DNA from: JAJZSS01 sp964463505
GTDB lineage: Bacteria; Chloroflexota; Anaerolineae; Anaerolineales; UBA4823
Direction of reading: 5' to 3'
Length of the DNA stretch: 13,868 bases
NCBI GenBank assembly: GCA_964463505.1
Contig: CAYXDC010000079.1
Location: 1-13,868, forward strand
This document shows positions 1-7,047 of this stretch, piece after piece. The translations under genes were made by a program, and so were the position numbers. Positions within the stretch are counted from its first letter, which is position 1, and every line of letters starts with the position of its first letter. Under the pieces are notes generated by a model. It did not search any database and was not told the origin of the DNA. It saw only the letters and a program-made list of their open reading frames with translations.

Positions 1-216
1 GATGAATTGGATAGCTTGCGCCAGCGTGCTCCTGAGGAGTTGAGCAAGAAGTCATTAAGTGTAGCCATGGACGCCTATCGCCACCAGGATTATCGAGTAG
101 CACGCAGTTATTTACATCAGGCATTGAAGTATCAACCCACCTGGTTGATCAAACGCGAAGTACTGGCCGCCTTGTTAGGAACTTATACGCACACGTTGAT
201 TAATAGTTTTCGCTAA
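1..216 (+). CDS. C-terminal end of a probable glycosyltransferase (5' truncated by window edge)
   Basis: The reading frame is open from base 1 to the TAA at 214-216, so this is the last 71 residues of a longer protein and the true start lies upstream. The visible part is a helical segment with a TPR-like pattern (roughly A-Y-R-H-Q-D-Y-R-V-A-R-S-Y-L followed by A-L-K-Y-Q-P). Tails of this kind are common at the C-terminus of family 2 glycosyltransferases, and the GT2 gene at 4708 has a comparable helical tail ending in R-S-R-E-L-N-P. No catalytic motif is in view, so the family call rests on the tail and on neighbouring glycosyltransferase genes. It is followed after 47 bases by the sulfotransferase gene, on the same strand and plausibly in the same operon. 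It could instead be the end of an unrelated TPR-containing protein. Confidence 0.5.
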   Translation, partial: DELDSLRQRAPEELSKKSLSVAMDAYRHQDYRVARSYLHQALKYQPTWLIKREVLAALLGTYTHTLINSFR

Positions 217-263
217 GGTATCCCTTCAAGTTCAGCAACAAATTTCAGAGGAGCTCGCCCCTT

Positions 264-992
264 ATGCCTTATTATTTTCGTCATCAGGTAACCCCTTATA
301 TAATATTGTTCATCGAGCGTGATGGGAGTACCTACCTGACCAGTCTTCTTAATTCCCACCCGGAAATTGAAGCGATTTATGAGCGCTTTGCTGTTCTTAA
401 ACAGAAGGGGACTGACAGTACTGAACAACTTGAGTGGGCAAGAGCGTTCTACTCACCGCCCCTGATATCAAAAACCAAAGCACGCGGTTTCAAGACCAAA
501 CTGGTGGATGTACTCGATCTGGAAAGTTTCACCAATCTATTACATGAAAAGCAGGTGCGCGTAATCCAGATGCGCCGGCGTAATCGGGTGAAAGCAGTTA
601 TATCGCGCATCAATGCGCGCCGGCTGTATGAGGCCACCGGCAATTGGAACCTGTATGATAAAAGTGATCGTATGCCGCCGATGCTAGTTGATCTGGCGCA
701 GTTTGCCGATTTTTTACACGAACGTGAAGCAGCGGATGATGAACTGCAGGGTTATGTCGATCAGCTCCAGTTACCCGTGCTCAAGATCGTTTACGAAGAA
801 TTGTTAACCGACAAAACCAGTACCCTGGCGAAAATTTTCAGCTTCTTGAAAATCCCCAATAAGGCTGTTCAGGAAAAAACCATTAAAAACACCAGCGACG
901 ATCTCCGTGAGGTTGTGTTGAATTTGGATGAGCTGCGCGCCCACTATGCCGGCACACCTTATCTGGAACAGTTTGACGAGGTGCTGGTGTGA
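264..992 (+). CDS. PAPS-dependent sulfotransferase family protein
   Basis: Predicted to transfer a sulfo group from PAPS to a hydroxyl, most likely on a sugar given the glycosyltransferases around it. The 242-residue protein starts with a short beta strand followed by a 5'-phosphosulfate loop, residues 16-33 (F-I-E-R-D-G-S-T-Y-L-T-S-L-L-N-S-H-P). This is the usual sulfotransferase R/K-x-G-S-T/S-x-L loop followed by the N-S-H-P element. The G-F-K-T-K-L element at 75-80 and the 3'-phosphate-binding segment at 104-115 (R-R-R-N-R-V-K-A-V-I-S-R, with a conserved Ser) also fit the family. No signal peptide or membrane segment is evident, so it should act in the cytoplasm. The length suits small bacterial sulfotransferases. 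The ATG at 264 is preceded by AGAGGAG at 247-253, which supports this start. The next gene begins 19 bases after the stop. The acceptor cannot be read from sequence. Confidence 0.86.
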   Translation: MPYYFRHQVTPYIILFIERDGSTYLTSLLNSHPEIEAIYERFAVLKQKGTDSTEQLEWARAFYSPPLISKTKARGFKTKLVDVLDLESFTNLLHEKQVRVIQMRRRNRVKAVISRINARRLYEATGNWNLYDKSDRMPPMLVDLAQFADFLHEREAADDELQGYVDQLQLPVLKIVYEELLTDKTSTLAKIFSFLKIPNKAVQEKTIKNTSDDLREVVLNLDELRAHYAGTPYLEQFDEVLV

Positions 993-1011
993 TTTCTGAG
1001 AGAGGGACAAA

Positions 1012-2430
1012 ATGCCTGGATTAGTTGGCTACTTTGGCCAGCCTCCATACGGAGTGATGGCTGATCATCTGCAAAAGATGATGACTGCCCTNNNNNNNNN
1101 NNNNNNNNNNNNNNNNNNNNNNNNNNNNNNNNNNNNNNNNNNNNNNNNNNNNNNNNNNNNNNNNNNNNNNNNNNNNNNNNNNNNNNNNNNNGTTGTCTCA
1201 CAGGATGGCATTCAGACCCACCCGTATATTGACTTCAAATTCCCCGCTTACTACCCACAGCGCAGCGAAGCGGACTATATCGATGAATATGTCTCGCTCT
1301 TGGAGCAGGCAGTTGCCAGGCAGGCTCAACACACCAGCCCAATTGCCATTTTGCTCAGCGGCGGCATGGATTCGCGTTTCATCTTGCCTTACTTGAAAAA
1401 ACACGCCAATCTCTCACCCGTGAAAGCCTTTACCTGGGGTGATCCACAATGCGATGATGTTGTTTTTGCCCGGGAAGTCGCTAAAACTGTTGGCGTGGAA
1501 CATCATCTATTTGATCTCCCCGCAGATTGGCTGCAGCATAAAGCGCTGGATGCAGTCCGCCTTACGGACGGCATGGGTAATCTGGTGAATTTGCATGCCA
1601 TCGCCAGTTTAGACCAGGAAGTCCAGCATGCGCAAGTGATCTTGAAAGGCTTTTTGGGGGATGCCATGTTTGGTTTCGCCGTCCGCCCGGTTTTTTGGGC
1701 TAATTACGCCCCCGAGGTTAACACAAGTGTGCATTTTAAACTCCACCAAGACCAGGGCGTAATTACCTTTACCCCGGACGAACAGAAAGAATTTTTCACC
1801 GAAAATTTTCAGCATTCGGTCGGTAGCGCAGTGATGGATGAATATGTTGCCGGGATGAACGAATCCGGTGCAGATTCACTTGCTGATCAACGCATTTACT
1901 TTGATTTCCGCCAGCGTGTTCCTCGCATGACTATAAAAGGTGTGGAAGTGGTGCGCAGCCGGGCAATGACTCGCCTGCCATTTGCAGATAATGATCTGGT
2001 GGAGTTCTCCTTGCGCCTGCCGCCTGGCATCCGTCTGGAGCGCAATATGGTCCGTAATGCATTCATTTGCACTTACCCCGAGCTGGCTCAGATTCCCATC
2101 ACGCCTTCCGGTTTACCCTTGATGAATTGCGCCCGTGACATTCGCATTCGCGTTGAACGCTTGCTGCGCTGGCATTTGACCCAGCGCGGGCTGATCAAGG
2201 GACCCTATACAGAAAGGCGCCCGTATGCGCATTATGCGGAGTGGTTCAGGGCAAACCTGCGAAATTGGATAGAAACAAATTTGCTCAGCGAAAGATCACT
2301 GGGGCGCGGGTATTACCAGCCAGATGCCTTACGGCGGGTGGTGCGTGAGCATATGGAAGGGAAGAATAATACCGTTCGTATCGGAGCGCTCATGTCAATT
2401 GAGTTATGGCACCAGCTTTATCTGGATTGA
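1012..2430 (+). CDS. Asparagine-synthase-like protein, GATase nucleophile replaced by Pro; interrupted by assembly gap
   Basis: The C-terminal part is an asparagine-synthase-type ATP-pyrophosphatase domain. The PP-loop S-G-G-M-D-S is at 1357-1374, preceded by a D-Y-I-D-E-Y-V-S-L-L-E-Q-A-V helix typical of the family. Such domains activate a carboxylate as acyl-AMP and pass it to an amine. The N-terminus reads M-P-G-L-V-G-Y-F-G, aligning with the M-C-G-I-x-G start of class II glutamine amidotransferases, but residue 2 is Pro, so the Cys nucleophile is absent and glutamine hydrolysis is not expected. A run of 100 N (1092-1191) follows residue 26. Only 438 residues are real sequence, whereas full-length family members have about 600, so the true gap is probably several hundred bases and the reading frame through it is nominal. 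GAGAGGG at 998-1004 supports the start. Homologues are frequent in polysaccharide loci with poorly known roles; true asparagine synthesis is unlikely to be the main job here. Confidence 0.82.
   Translation: MPGLVGYFGQPPYGVMADHLQKMMTAXXXXXXXXXXXXXXXXXXXXXXXXXXXXXXXXXXVVSQDGIQTHPYIDFKFPAYYPQRSEADYIDEYVSLLEQAVARQAQHTSPIAILLSGGMDSRFILPYLKKHANLSPVKAFTWGDPQCDDVVFAREVAKTVGVEHHLFDLPADWLQHKALDAVRLTDGMGNLVNLHAIASLDQEVQHAQVILKGFLGDAMFGFAVRPVFWANYAPEVNTSVHFKLHQDQGVITFTPDEQKEFFTENFQHSVGSAVMDEYVAGMNESGADSLADQRIYFDFRQRVPRMTIKGVEVVRSRAMTRLPFADNDLVEFSLRLPPGIRLERNMVRNAFICTYPELAQIPITPSGLPLMNCARDIRIRVERLLRWHLTQRGLIKGPYTERRPYAHYAEWFRANLRNWIETNLLSERSLGRGYYQPDALRRVVREHMEGKNNTVRIGALMSIELWHQLYLD
1092..1191. other. 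Assembly gap (100 N) inside the asparagine-synthase-like gene
   Basis: Exactly 100 consecutive N. This length is a common placeholder for a gap of unknown size. The amidotransferase domain it interrupts normally needs roughly 200 residues, and only about 26 are present upstream, so the real missing stretch is probably longer than 100 bases. The two sides share a reading frame only by the arithmetic of the placeholder. Confidence 0.97.
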
Positions 2431-2448
2431 CGCAGGGATAATGTTTTA

Positions 2449-3474
2449 ATGCACAATACTTTTAAGCTAGGGGTAGCCATTGAAGAAACCTGGGCATTTT
2501 TTCGGGAAATCTACGCTGATTTACAGGCACATTATCAGGTCAGCCTTTACGAGAACAAAACCACACGCCTGCCGCTGCTAACCAATCGTGTGAATCGCTA
2601 TTATTATCAGCAAGGTTTACAGAATCTGCTCCAGAAAAATGATGTAGTCTTTTTTGAATGGGCGAGCGAATTGTTAATTGCAGCTACCCAGCTTCCCAAG
2701 TCGTGCGGGATTGTCGCCCGTCTGCACCGTTACGAATTGTACCGCTGGATCGACAAGGTCAATTGGGAAAAAGTTGATCATCTGATCCTGGTTACTGAAG
2801 CCAAACGCAGTGAGTTTCTACGGCGTGTACCACAGATGGCTGCTCGGGTGAGTGTAATCCCCGAAGCTGTGTCGTTGGAGCGTTTTACCCCGCTCGCGAA
2901 ACCCTTCTCAGGGGACATTGGTACACTGTGCTCGTTAATTCCCCGCAAGCGCGTCTATGAATTAATCCTGGCCTTTGCAGAACTTCGCAAAGTATATCCC
3001 GCTGTACGCTTGCATATTGCCGGGCCAGAACGGGAGATATTTGCAGAATATGCCCAGGCGTTATATCGCCTGACACAACGCCTGGATCTCGAAGAACAGG
3101 TAATATTCTATGGTCGGGTGGATGAACCCGAAAACTGGTATCGCAAGCTGGATATTTTTATTTCCAACAGCTACTCAGAAGGCCTGCAAGTCGCATTACT
3201 CGAAGCGATGGCCTCCGGGGTGTTCAGTCTTTCCCATCATTGGGAAGGTGCTGAGGAAATTCTGCCTGCCGAGCAGTTGTATTTCAGCGAACGGGAATTA
3301 ATCGAGCGGATTGGCCAGTACATGCGCCTGGCAGAAGCGCAACAGGCACAGGCAAAAGCCGACATGGTTGGATTAGTGGCTGGTAAGTCCGATATCCAGT
3401 TTACCACCCAGGCAATCCGCCAGGTAATTGATCAAGTAGGCGCAACCCGCCGGTCCAAAGTAGTTCATAGCTAA
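2449..3474 (+). CDS. Glycosyltransferase family 4 (GT-B fold)
   Basis: A retaining glycosyltransferase of the group 1 type, expected to transfer a sugar from a nucleotide-sugar donor in the cytoplasm. The C-terminal Rossmann domain begins near residue 135 (V-S-V-I-P-E-A-V). It contains the nucleotide-binding strands I-G-T-L-C-S-L-I-P-R-K-R at 157-168 and L-H-I-A-G-P-E at 188-194, and a clear EX7E motif with E244 and E252 (E-G-L-Q-V-A-L-L-E) in the donor site. At 341 residues it is somewhat short for GT4, and the N-terminal acceptor domain lacks an obvious glycine-rich loop. The start is the ATG at 2449; the ATG at 2441 runs straight into a stop. CAGGGA at 2433-2438 is the likely ribosome site. 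Its TAA shares one base with the next ATG (TAATG), so the two glycosyltransferases are probably translationally coupled. Donor and acceptor are unknown. Confidence 0.9.
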   Translation: MHNTFKLGVAIEETWAFFREIYADLQAHYQVSLYENKTTRLPLLTNRVNRYYYQQGLQNLLQKNDVVFFEWASELLIAATQLPKSCGIVARLHRYELYRWIDKVNWEKVDHLILVTEAKRSEFLRRVPQMAARVSVIPEAVSLERFTPLAKPFSGDIGTLCSLIPRKRVYELILAFAELRKVYPAVRLHIAGPEREIFAEYAQALYRLTQRLDLEEQVIFYGRVDEPENWYRKLDIFISNSYSEGLQVALLEAMASGVFSLSHHWEGAEEILPAEQLYFSERELIERIGQYMRLAEAQQAQAKADMVGLVAGKSDIQFTTQAIRQVIDQVGATRRSKVVHS

Positions 3475-4697
3475 TGAAAATAGCATATCTCCTGGAAGGC
3501 AGCGAAGAAATCCGCCGCCCTCCTTACAATGGGCCAGCCAATCATGTCCGCCAGATTATCAAGGAGTTATTAGCACGCGGGCATTCGGTGCGTCTCCTGG
3601 CGCGTCTGGATGGCCAAATATGGCGCTCGGACGACCTGGATGAATTTACCCCGTTAGCCGATGTACCCCTGGATATTGGATGGAGACGCCTGAGCGAAAA
3701 AGGAGTACGCCGGACACAATCCTTGCTAAAGTTGCCCTACTGGGGATATTTTGAGAGTCTGCGCTTTGCACAGGCATGCCAGCGTGAGCTTGTAGGCTAT
3801 GACATCTTCCTGGAGCGCTTTAGCTGGATGATGTATGGCGGGCTGTTAGCTGCCAGACGCATGCACATTCCCTGGGTGGCAGAATATAATGGCAATCCAT
3901 TGGCTGATTTGGAGGCCAAGCATGCCGCCCCACAAGGCTTGCAACGCACGATATCCGTAGGTCTGACGCGCTGGTCATTAAATCAGGCTGATCATGTGAT
4001 AGCCACCGGGGATGGCTGGCGCAGTAGTTGTCTAGAAGACTGGAGGGTGAATCCTCCAAAAGTTTCGGTTATCGAAAATGGAACCGAACTGGTGGCGCAG
4101 CTAGACCGTGGGATGCTAAAGGCATTCCAACCGCTCCAGCTTATTCAACCAGTCCAGATAGTTTATCTGGGAGGATTTTATCCCTGGCATGGGATCCAGG
4201 TTTTACTGAAATCACTGCACAAGGCTCTGGCTCAAGGAGTGAAACTGAGGTTGTTGTTAATTGGTTCGGGAAATGGCGTAGAAGAAGCACTCCAAATGGT
4301 TGATGATTTGGGATTGAAGGAAATGGTTGAATTTACCGGCAGCCTAACCGCCGAACAGTATGCTCCATATCTGGCTAAATCCGATATAGGCGTATCACCT
4401 TATTGCGGCTGGAAAGAGTACTCAGGCTTAAAACTTTTCGATTATAAGGCGGCTGGCCTGGCCTGTATTGCTTCCGGCGAAAATGGGCAACCAGCCACGT
4501 TAGAACATGGCGAGACTGGCTGGATTGTGCCGCCATGCGACGAAGATCAACTTACGCAGGCGCTGGTCTTGCTTGCCAGTCAGACTGAATTGCGTCGCAG
4601 GCTCGGTCAGGCAGCTCGGAAGGATGCTGAAGCATCCCATGCCTGGGAACATACAGTAAACAAGCTGGAAACACTTTTCGATCACTTGATTGGATAA
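3474..4697 (+). CDS. Glycosyltransferase family 4, variant EX7D donor motif
   Basis: A 407-residue GT-B glycosyltransferase. The N-terminal domain opens M-K-I-A-Y-L-L-E-G and has the acceptor-side loop Y-N-G-P-A-N-H-V at 18-25. The C-terminal domain has the donor-binding pattern I-V-Y-L-G-G-F at 229-235, L-L-I-G-S-G at 261-266 and G-L-K-L-F-D-Y-K-A-A-G at 318-328. The usual EX7E motif is E315 followed by D323, so the second acidic residue is Asp rather than Glu. The surrounding S-G-L-K-L-F-x-Y-x-A-A-G is otherwise standard for the subfamily that normally carries F-E-Y-M-A-A-G. Activity is still likely, since charge is retained. The ATG overlaps the previous TAA by one base and no Shine-Dalgarno is obvious, which points to coupled re-initiation. 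The next gene's ribosome site overlaps this gene's stop codon. Confidence 0.9.
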   Translation: MKIAYLLEGSEEIRRPPYNGPANHVRQIIKELLARGHSVRLLARLDGQIWRSDDLDEFTPLADVPLDIGWRRLSEKGVRRTQSLLKLPYWGYFESLRFAQACQRELVGYDIFLERFSWMMYGGLLAARRMHIPWVAEYNGNPLADLEAKHAAPQGLQRTISVGLTRWSLNQADHVIATGDGWRSSCLEDWRVNPPKVSVIENGTELVAQLDRGMLKAFQPLQLIQPVQIVYLGGFYPWHGIQVLLKSLHKALAQGVKLRLLLIGSGNGVEEALQMVDDLGLKEMVEFTGSLTAEQYAPYLAKSDIGVSPYCGWKEYSGLKLFDYKAAGLACIASGENGQPATLEHGETGWIVPPCDEDQLTQALVLLASQTELRRRLGQAARKDAEASHAWEHTVNKLETLFDHLIG

Positions 4698-4700
4698 GGA
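4696..4700 (+). promoter_or_regulatory. Shine-Dalgarno AAGGA fixing the GT2 start at 4708
   Basis: AAGGA sits seven bases before the ATG at 4708 and overlaps the TAA of the preceding gene. The alternative in-frame TTG at 4690 lies upstream of this site and inside the preceding gene, so 4708 is preferred. Confidence 0.7.
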
Positions 4701-4707
4701 TAAACGT

Positions 4708-5829
4708 ATGGGAACGGTCATCCAGCCTGGCCTGGTCAGCATCATGATGCCAGCCTACAACGCTGAACAATTCATAGCACAAGCGATTGAAAGTGTGCTG
4801 GCGCAAACTTATCAAAATTATGAGCTGATTATTGTCAACGATGGATCGACAGATCGTACACCGTCTCTGGTGCTCAAATACGATGATTCTCGCATTCGGG
4901 TTATCCATCAATCCAATGGCGGGGAAGCCAGCGCCCGGAACACTGCATTGCGCCACATGCGCGGGGAATATATCGCCTTTCTGGATGCTGATGATGTCTT
5001 CCTGGAGCGACATGTCGAGCTGGGTGTTGCATACTTACAAAATCACCCGGAATATGCTGGTGTTTATTCCGATGGCTTTCATTGTGATACGCAAGGTAAG
5101 CGTATGCAGCCCCTATCCAGCAACCGGCGTGGGCCATTTGAAGGTTTTATCTTCGAAGAGATCGCACGCGCCTCGGATGTGTTTGGTCCGCCGACTTGTG
5201 TGACGATCCGGCGCGCGCTGGTTACTCAGTACCATCTGGAATTCGATTCGGATATCGTAATCGGCCCGGATTGGGACTTTTTTACCCAGTTTGCAGAATT
5301 AGGTAACTTTGGATACATTCCAGATCACACCTGTCTTTATCGTGTTCACCGGACGAATATCACATTGCGCACCACACTGGAAAAGCGCCGCCAATCTCTT
5401 GCCCGCTGCCGTGAGAAAGTGATCAATTTAGATGCATTTCCGGCATTGAAAGATGAAACCCGCAGTGCTGTATTCTATGATCTGCTTGTGAATTTACTGA
5501 TTGGTCATCCCCAGCGACAGGATGAAATTACTGCCGGACAAGAATTTAACAATCTACCCAAGGCAGATCAAGCTCGCTTGTTGCGTTTAATGGCCAGCAA
5601 GTCGGTCTTAAACGGGCAGAAAGGCGAGCAGATCCATGCCTGGTTGCGCAGATCACGTGAGTTAAACCCAGCCGACCGGCGAGGAGCAATAATTTCGGGT
5701 CTCTACCAGCTCCACCCGGCCGTCTGCCGGCTATTCCTGAATTTTCGGGAGCGCCTCCAACCGGGAGAAAAAGAAACCTCACCATTTGGGAGCTTGGAAC
5801 GCTCGCAAGGAATCGCGCATCGGTTATGA
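4708..5829 (+). CDS. Glycosyltransferase family 2 (GT-A fold)
   Basis: A 373-residue inverting-type glycosyltransferase using a nucleotide sugar and probably a divalent metal. The N-terminal GT-A domain is textbook: V-S-I-M-M-P-A-Y-N-A-E at 10-20, A-I-E-S-V-L-A-Q-T-Y at 26-35, I-V-N-D-G-S-T-D at 42-49, G-G-E-A-S-A-R-N-T-A at 71-80 and the metal-binding D-A-D-D at 93-96. W-D-F-F in the second half of the domain fits the catalytic-base region. The remaining C-terminal part is helical and lacks membrane segments, so it is a soluble or membrane-associated cytoplasmic enzyme rather than a processive synthase. ATG 4708 is chosen over TTG 4690 because of the AAGGA seven bases upstream. Its TGA overlaps the next ATG by four bases (ATGA), indicating coupled translation. 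Confidence 0.92.
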   Translation: MGTVIQPGLVSIMMPAYNAEQFIAQAIESVLAQTYQNYELIIVNDGSTDRTPSLVLKYDDSRIRVIHQSNGGEASARNTALRHMRGEYIAFLDADDVFLERHVELGVAYLQNHPEYAGVYSDGFHCDTQGKRMQPLSSNRRGPFEGFIFEEIARASDVFGPPTCVTIRRALVTQYHLEFDSDIVIGPDWDFFTQFAELGNFGYIPDHTCLYRVHRTNITLRTTLEKRRQSLARCREKVINLDAFPALKDETRSAVFYDLLVNLLIGHPQRQDEITAGQEFNNLPKADQARLLRLMASKSVLNGQKGEQIHAWLRRSRELNPADRRGAIISGLYQLHPAVCRLFLNFRERLQPGEKETSPFGSLERSQGIAHRL

Positions 5830-7031
5830 AAATCGCAATTTACCATAATCTACCCTCTGGGGGAGCCAAGCGCGCCCTGTTTGAAGCTGTGCGCCACCTA
5901 TCTGTGAAACATCAATTTGACGTGTATACAACCTCTGGGGCTAATCACGAGTTTGCTGATCTGCGCCCTTATGCAGCCGCTTACAAGGTCTACCCCTTTC
6001 AGCCTGGCCAATTGTACAACTCTCCCCTTGGGCGTTTAAATATGTTGGTGCGGTCGAGAGATCTTATTCGCATCCAATCTCTCAATCAAAAAATCGCAAC
6101 AGAAATTGATCAACAGGAATATGATATTGTGTTTGTTAATCCCTGTCAGATTGAAGTTTCTCCTTCCATTCTGAGTTTTATTAAGCGCTCACCTACACTC
6201 TATTATTGCCAGGAACCCCCACGCATTCTGTACGAGGAAATGCCTTCACGACCTTACAGTGAGAAATCACCCCGCGCCAGGTTAGTGGATCGACTGGATC
6301 CCCTACCCAATAATTTTTATCGACGCTTACAAGATAACGACCGCCGCAATATTCAAAGTGCTGACCTGGTCCTGGTCAATTCAAAATTTATGCAGAAGAA
6401 CGTGGCCGAAATATACGGGAATAGCCCACAAGTCTGTTACCTGGGGACAGATACAACGTTATTCCAACCTCTCAACCTGAAAAAAGAACGTGTCGTTTTA
6501 TCCGTAGGCTCGCTTACCCCACTGAAAAATTTTGACTTCATTATTCAAGCCTTGGGCACTATCCCAGCACACCAGCGCCCACCATTATGGTTGGCAAGCA
6601 ATTTTCAGAACTCACCAGAGCGTGCCTACCTTGAAGCATTAGCAGTGCAATTGGGAGTCAAAGTCATATTTTTGGGGAATATCGACGATCAGGAATTGGT
6701 TAGATTGTATAACACAGCTTCAGTCACAGTTTACACGCCCTTGCGAGAACCCTTTGGTCTGGTGCCGTTGGAATCGATGGCCTGTGAAACTCCTGTTGTG
6801 ACCGTGCAGGAAGGTGGTATGCCAGAAACAATTCTGGAGAATGAGACTGGCTGGATGGTAGAGCGGGACCTTGTGCTATTGGCTGAAAAAATTATGTGTG
6901 TTCTGGAAAATCCCCAATTAGCAGTTGAAATGGGGAAAAATGGGCGCAAACATGTAATCGCCAATTGGACCTGGGAACAGGCAGCCACTCGGCTTGAAAA
7001 TTATTTCTACGTAGTTCGCCAGCGGAATTAA
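5826..7031 (+). CDS. Glycosyltransferase family 4
   Basis: A 401-residue GT-B retaining glycosyltransferase. The N-terminus M-K-I-A-I-Y-H-N-L-P-S-G-G-A-K-R-A-L has the glycine-rich acceptor loop. The C-terminal donor domain shows V-V-L-S-V-G-S-L-T-P-L-K-N-F, the usual start of the second Rossmann domain, and a canonical EX7E motif, E308 and E316 (E-P-F-G-L-V-P-L-E), followed by S-M-A-C-E-T-P-V-V and G-G-M-P-E-T-I. This E-P-F-G-L-V/T-P-L-E signature resembles mannosyl- and GDP/UDP-sugar GT4 enzymes, but the sugar cannot be assigned. The ATG overlaps the GT2 stop by four bases; the nearest AAGGA (5807-5811) is 14 bases away, so translation probably depends on coupling. It is the last glycosyltransferase before the proline/pyrrole cassette, which starts only 16 bases after its stop, so the two modules look co-transcribed. 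Confidence 0.92.
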   Translation: MKIAIYHNLPSGGAKRALFEAVRHLSVKHQFDVYTTSGANHEFADLRPYAAAYKVYPFQPGQLYNSPLGRLNMLVRSRDLIRIQSLNQKIATEIDQQEYDIVFVNPCQIEVSPSILSFIKRSPTLYYCQEPPRILYEEMPSRPYSEKSPRARLVDRLDPLPNNFYRRLQDNDRRNIQSADLVLVNSKFMQKNVAEIYGNSPQVCYLGTDTTLFQPLNLKKERVVLSVGSLTPLKNFDFIIQALGTIPAHQRPPLWLASNFQNSPERAYLEALAVQLGVKVIFLGNIDDQELVRLYNTASVTVYTPLREPFGLVPLESMACETPVVTVQEGGMPETILENETGWMVERDLVLLAEKIMCVLENPQLAVEMGKNGRKHVIANWTWEQAATRLENYFYVVRQRN

Positions 7032-7047
7032 CTGGAGGGTATGGTCT

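Noticed and set aside
4552..5013. 153-codon minus-strand frame across the GT4/GT2 junction
   Set aside because: It is antisense to two clear glycosyltransferase genes, with no ribosome site or family motif noticed.
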